DNA of 8,030 nucleotides from Phycisphaerae bacterium SM23_33. Its GTDB lineage: Bacteria; Planctomycetota; Phycisphaerae; SM23-33. Numbering within the stretch: the first letter of the stretch is position 1; each line of letters begins with the position of its first letter. The position numbers and the translations under genes are program-made. The DNA is taken from the NCBI GenBank assembly GCA_001303665.1, contig LJUF01000291.1, positions 1 through 8,030 on the forward strand, written 5' to 3'. This document shows positions 6,894 through 8,030 of this stretch, in pieces. Below the pieces are notes generated by a model, which saw only the letters and a program-made list of their open reading frames with translations, was not told where the DNA came from and did no database searches.

Positions 6894-7703
6894 TTACTCC
6901 AGCTTGTACTTCCCGACCATCGCGTCGGGGTCTGCGTTGTCCCTGACGACCTCGCACAGGGCGGCCTGGAAGGCGTGCGGATCGGGAACCTGGATGGCGT
7001 TGCGGCCGAAGACCACCCCGCAGGCGCCCGCGGCCACCTCGGCGGCGGCCAACTTGAGCGCCTTGCGCTGCGTCGGCAGCTTCTCGGCGCCCAGCCCCAG
7101 CACCGGCACGGGCACGGCGCCGGTGACCGCCGCGAAGTCGTGAGTGTAGAACGTCTTGATGGCGTCGGCGCCCAGCTCGGCGGCGATCCGGCTGCCGATG
7201 CGGACGTTATCGTGCAACTGCTCGGCCGTCATGTCCAGATGCCCGGTGGGGAAGTACTCGCCGATGACGGGAATGCCCAGCTCGTGGCACTGCGCCGTCA
7301 GCCGGGAGAACACCTCCACGTTGGCCGCGTCGCGGCCCTCGTCGCCGGTCCGCAGTGTCAGGCTCACCAGGGCCACGTCCATGCCCTCTCGCAGCCCGTC
7401 GGCCACGCCGTAACATTCCGCGCTCCTGGCCGCCCGGTAGCCCCACTGGAAACAATACACCGTGTTCCAATTCAGCCGCACCGCGGCCAGCGGCCGCCCC
7501 CGCCCGGCGAAGATGCCGGCGCAGTGCCGCAGCATGCCCGGGGCCAGCAGCACCGCGTCCACCTCGGGGTTGATCTTCTCGGCCGTGGCCGGCAGGTCCT
7601 CCATGCCCGCGATGGGGCCGTCGAACATGCCGTGGTCCACGGCAATGACCACCGCCCGGCCGCGGCCGAACAGCCGCCTCAAGCGAATCTCTCGACCGTC
7701 CAT
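6894..7703 (-). CDS. DhnA/LsrF/FbaB-type class I aldolase
   Basis: This is a complete 269-residue protein of the DeoC/LacD/FbaB superfamily with a TIM-barrel pattern. AVDHGMFDGP (21-30) is the typical first strand with its conserved Asp. GADAIKTFY (178-186) carries the probable Schiff-base Lys183. GLGAEKLP (203-210) follows, and VVFGRNAIQ (230-238) is the usual phosphate-binding GRNxxQ end of the barrel. Relatives include class I fructose-bisphosphate aldolase FbaB, the autoinducer-2 thiolase/aldolase LsrF and the archaeal-type AroA'. A carbon-carbon cleavage or condensation on a phosphorylated keto-sugar is therefore likely, but the exact substrate is not shown. The start is ATG at 7703 with GAGG 7 bases upstream. 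It is the first gene of a coupled pair with the aminotransferase, and the 271-base gap upstream should contain the promoter, though no clear -35/-10 pair was found. Confidence 0.9.
   Translation of the reverse strand: MDGREIRLRRLFGRGRAVVIAVDHGMFDGPIAGMEDLPATAEKINPEVDAVLLAPGMLRHCAGIFAGRGRPLAAVRLNWNTVYCFQWGYRAARSAECYGVADGLREGMDVALVSLTLRTGDEGRDAANVEVFSRLTAQCHELGIPVIGEYFPTGHLDMTAEQLHDNVRIGSRIAAELGADAIKTFYTHDFAAVTGAVPVPVLGLGAEKLPTQRKALKLAAAEVAAGACGVVFGRNAIQVPDPHAFQAALCEVVRDNADPDAMVGKYKLE
6897..6900 (-). promoter_or_regulatory. Ribosome binding site inside the aldolase 3' end
   Basis: The minus-strand GGAG overlaps the last sense codon (GAG) of the aldolase, followed by TAA, four bases and ATG. 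This places the site 7 bases before the aminotransferase start and implies translational coupling. Confidence 0.65.
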
Positions 7704-7799
7704 TGCCCCGCCTCGTCCACCAGGTGTTTCACGGCTTAGTCCACGAATTACACGAATTGCACGAACCGAAGCTCAAACGGCACAAGGCTGTGGTCCCCA

Positions 7800-7830
7800 G
7801 CGTCAAAGCCCCGGACGACGACTTTGGCGC
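7800..7830. other. Imperfect hairpin inside the CACGAAT element
   Basis: GCGTCAAAG at 7800-7808 pairs with CTTTGGCGC at 7822-7830 with one mismatch (a G-T wobble position on one strand) around a 13-base loop. No T-run follows on either strand, so a terminator role is not supported; it looks like internal structure of the surrounding element. Confidence 0.4.
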
Positions 7831-7852
7831 GCTTTCGTGGATCGCGCCGCTG

Positions 7853-7873
7853 CACAAAAGTGAATCTTTTGTG
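7853..7873. other. Perfect 8-base inverted repeat inside the CACGAAT element
   Basis: CACAAAAG (7853-7860) and CTTTTGTG (7866-7873) are exact inverted copies around the 5-base loop TGAAT. An overlapping alternative pairs TGAATC (7861-7866) with GATTCA (7873-7878). The site is A/T-rich in a GC-rich window and lies between the aldolase promoter region and the upstream gene. It could be an operator-like palindrome or simply part of the repeat element. Confidence 0.45.
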
Positions 7874-7974
7874 ATTCATGAAATTCGTGGCCATTCGTGC
7901 GATTCGTGGTCTCCGCCGACCCGCGCGGCTTTGGCCGCAACTTCCTTCACCGTTCAAACCTTTCTGCAACTTGC

Positions 7975-8030
7975 CTAGACCAGTGTGACCTTCACCCCCG
8001 CCCGGCGCAAGGCCGCCACCTGCCGCGCCG
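7975..8030 (-). CDS. C-terminal end of an unidentified upstream gene (partial)
   Basis: Reading from the right edge on the minus strand, 17 codons give ARQVAALRRAGVKVTLV and then TAG at 7977-7975. The composition (alternating helix and a terminal beta strand) looks like a genuine protein C-terminus and the strand agrees with all other genes. The fragment is too short to assign a family, and coding status rests mainly on the plausible sequence and orientation. Confidence 0.4.
   Translation of the reverse strand, partial: ARQVAALRRAGVKVTLV

Larger units (their letters stand above)
7741..7909. repeat. Inverted-repeat element built from CACGAAT-type units
   Basis: The gap upstream of the aldolase carries three linked units at 7741-7765 (CCACGAATTA, CACGAATTG, CACGAA). 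A matching series lies on the opposite strand at 7883-7909, reading CCACGAATCG, CACGAATGGC, CACGAAT from right to left. The arms enclose about 117 bases with two further hairpins (7800-7830 and 7853-7873). No gene in either strand is convincing; the open frames across it only translate the repeats. It is distinctly less GC-rich than the neighbouring genes. As I recall, short CACGAAT arrays of this sort occur dispersed in environmental genomes, which points to a REP- or MITE-like element, but this is not proved here. Confidence 0.7.

Noticed and set aside
7853..7873. Rho-independent terminator
   Set aside because: The stem is A/T-rich and neither strand has a T-run directly after it; the short GCGGC/GCCGC hairpin at 7925-7938 likewise lacks a T-run.
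7741..7909. CRISPR array
   Set aside because: Units are 9 to 10 bases with no spacers and the two groups are in inverted orientation, with no cas genes nearby.
7703..7978. Plus-strand or minus-strand small protein in the leader region
   Set aside because: Both candidate frames only translate the CACGAAT repeats (for example the HELHELHE stretch) and lack a convincing ribosome binding site.

Overview
The window is a GC-rich stretch of bacterial DNA in which every supportable gene lies on the minus strand, so transcription runs from right to left. The genes form a compact catabolic-type cluster. It contains sugar-active isomerases, a Gfo/Idh/MocA dehydrogenase, a creatininase-family hydrolase, two class III (PLP) aminotransferases and a DhnA/LsrF-type class I aldolase. 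No transporter, regulator, kinase, tRNA, rRNA, CRISPR or transposase gene is visible. High GC, short gaps, occasional GTG starts, this mix of carbohydrate enzymes and the dispersed repeat type in the gaps suggest an environmental bacterium, perhaps of the Planctomycetota/PVC kind. That assignment is a weak inference.

In transcription order the layout is as follows. (1) 7975-8030 holds the last codons of an unidentified protein. (2) 7704-7974 is a gap with an inverted-repeat element built from CACGAAT units. (3) 6894-7703 is an LsrF/FbaB-like aldolase, followed after 4 bases by (4) 5513-6889, an intact class III aminotransferase. (5) 5341-5512 is a gap with a second inverted-repeat element, built from CAGGGGATG units. 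(6) 4023-5340 is a second class III aminotransferase, broken by an internal deletion plus frameshift that removes the PLP-lysine segment. (7) 2866-4008 is a Gfo/Idh/MocA oxidoreductase. (8) 1866-2828 is a divergent NagB-like glucosamine-6-phosphate isomerase/deaminase. (9) 1064-1855 is a creatininase-family protein. (10) 1-1032 is an L-arabinose-isomerase-like protein cut by the window edge. Genes 6 to 10 are separated by only 10 to 37 bases, each with a purine-rich ribosome binding site, and look like one operon. Genes 3 and 4 are a second, tightly coupled pair.

Taken together, the gene set fits breakdown (or possibly assembly) of an amino-substituted sugar or cyclitol. An amino group would be moved by the aminotransferases, a hydroxyl oxidised by the Gfo/Idh enzyme, and a ring or amide opened by the creatininase-family hydrolase. 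The product would be isomerised by the NagB-like and AraA-like proteins and cleaved by the aldolase. The pathway is inference. The family assignments rest on visible motifs. The points most worth a second look are the lost PLP lysine, the Asp-to-Cys change in the NagB-like active site, and the pair of repeat elements with the same architecture but different unit sequences.
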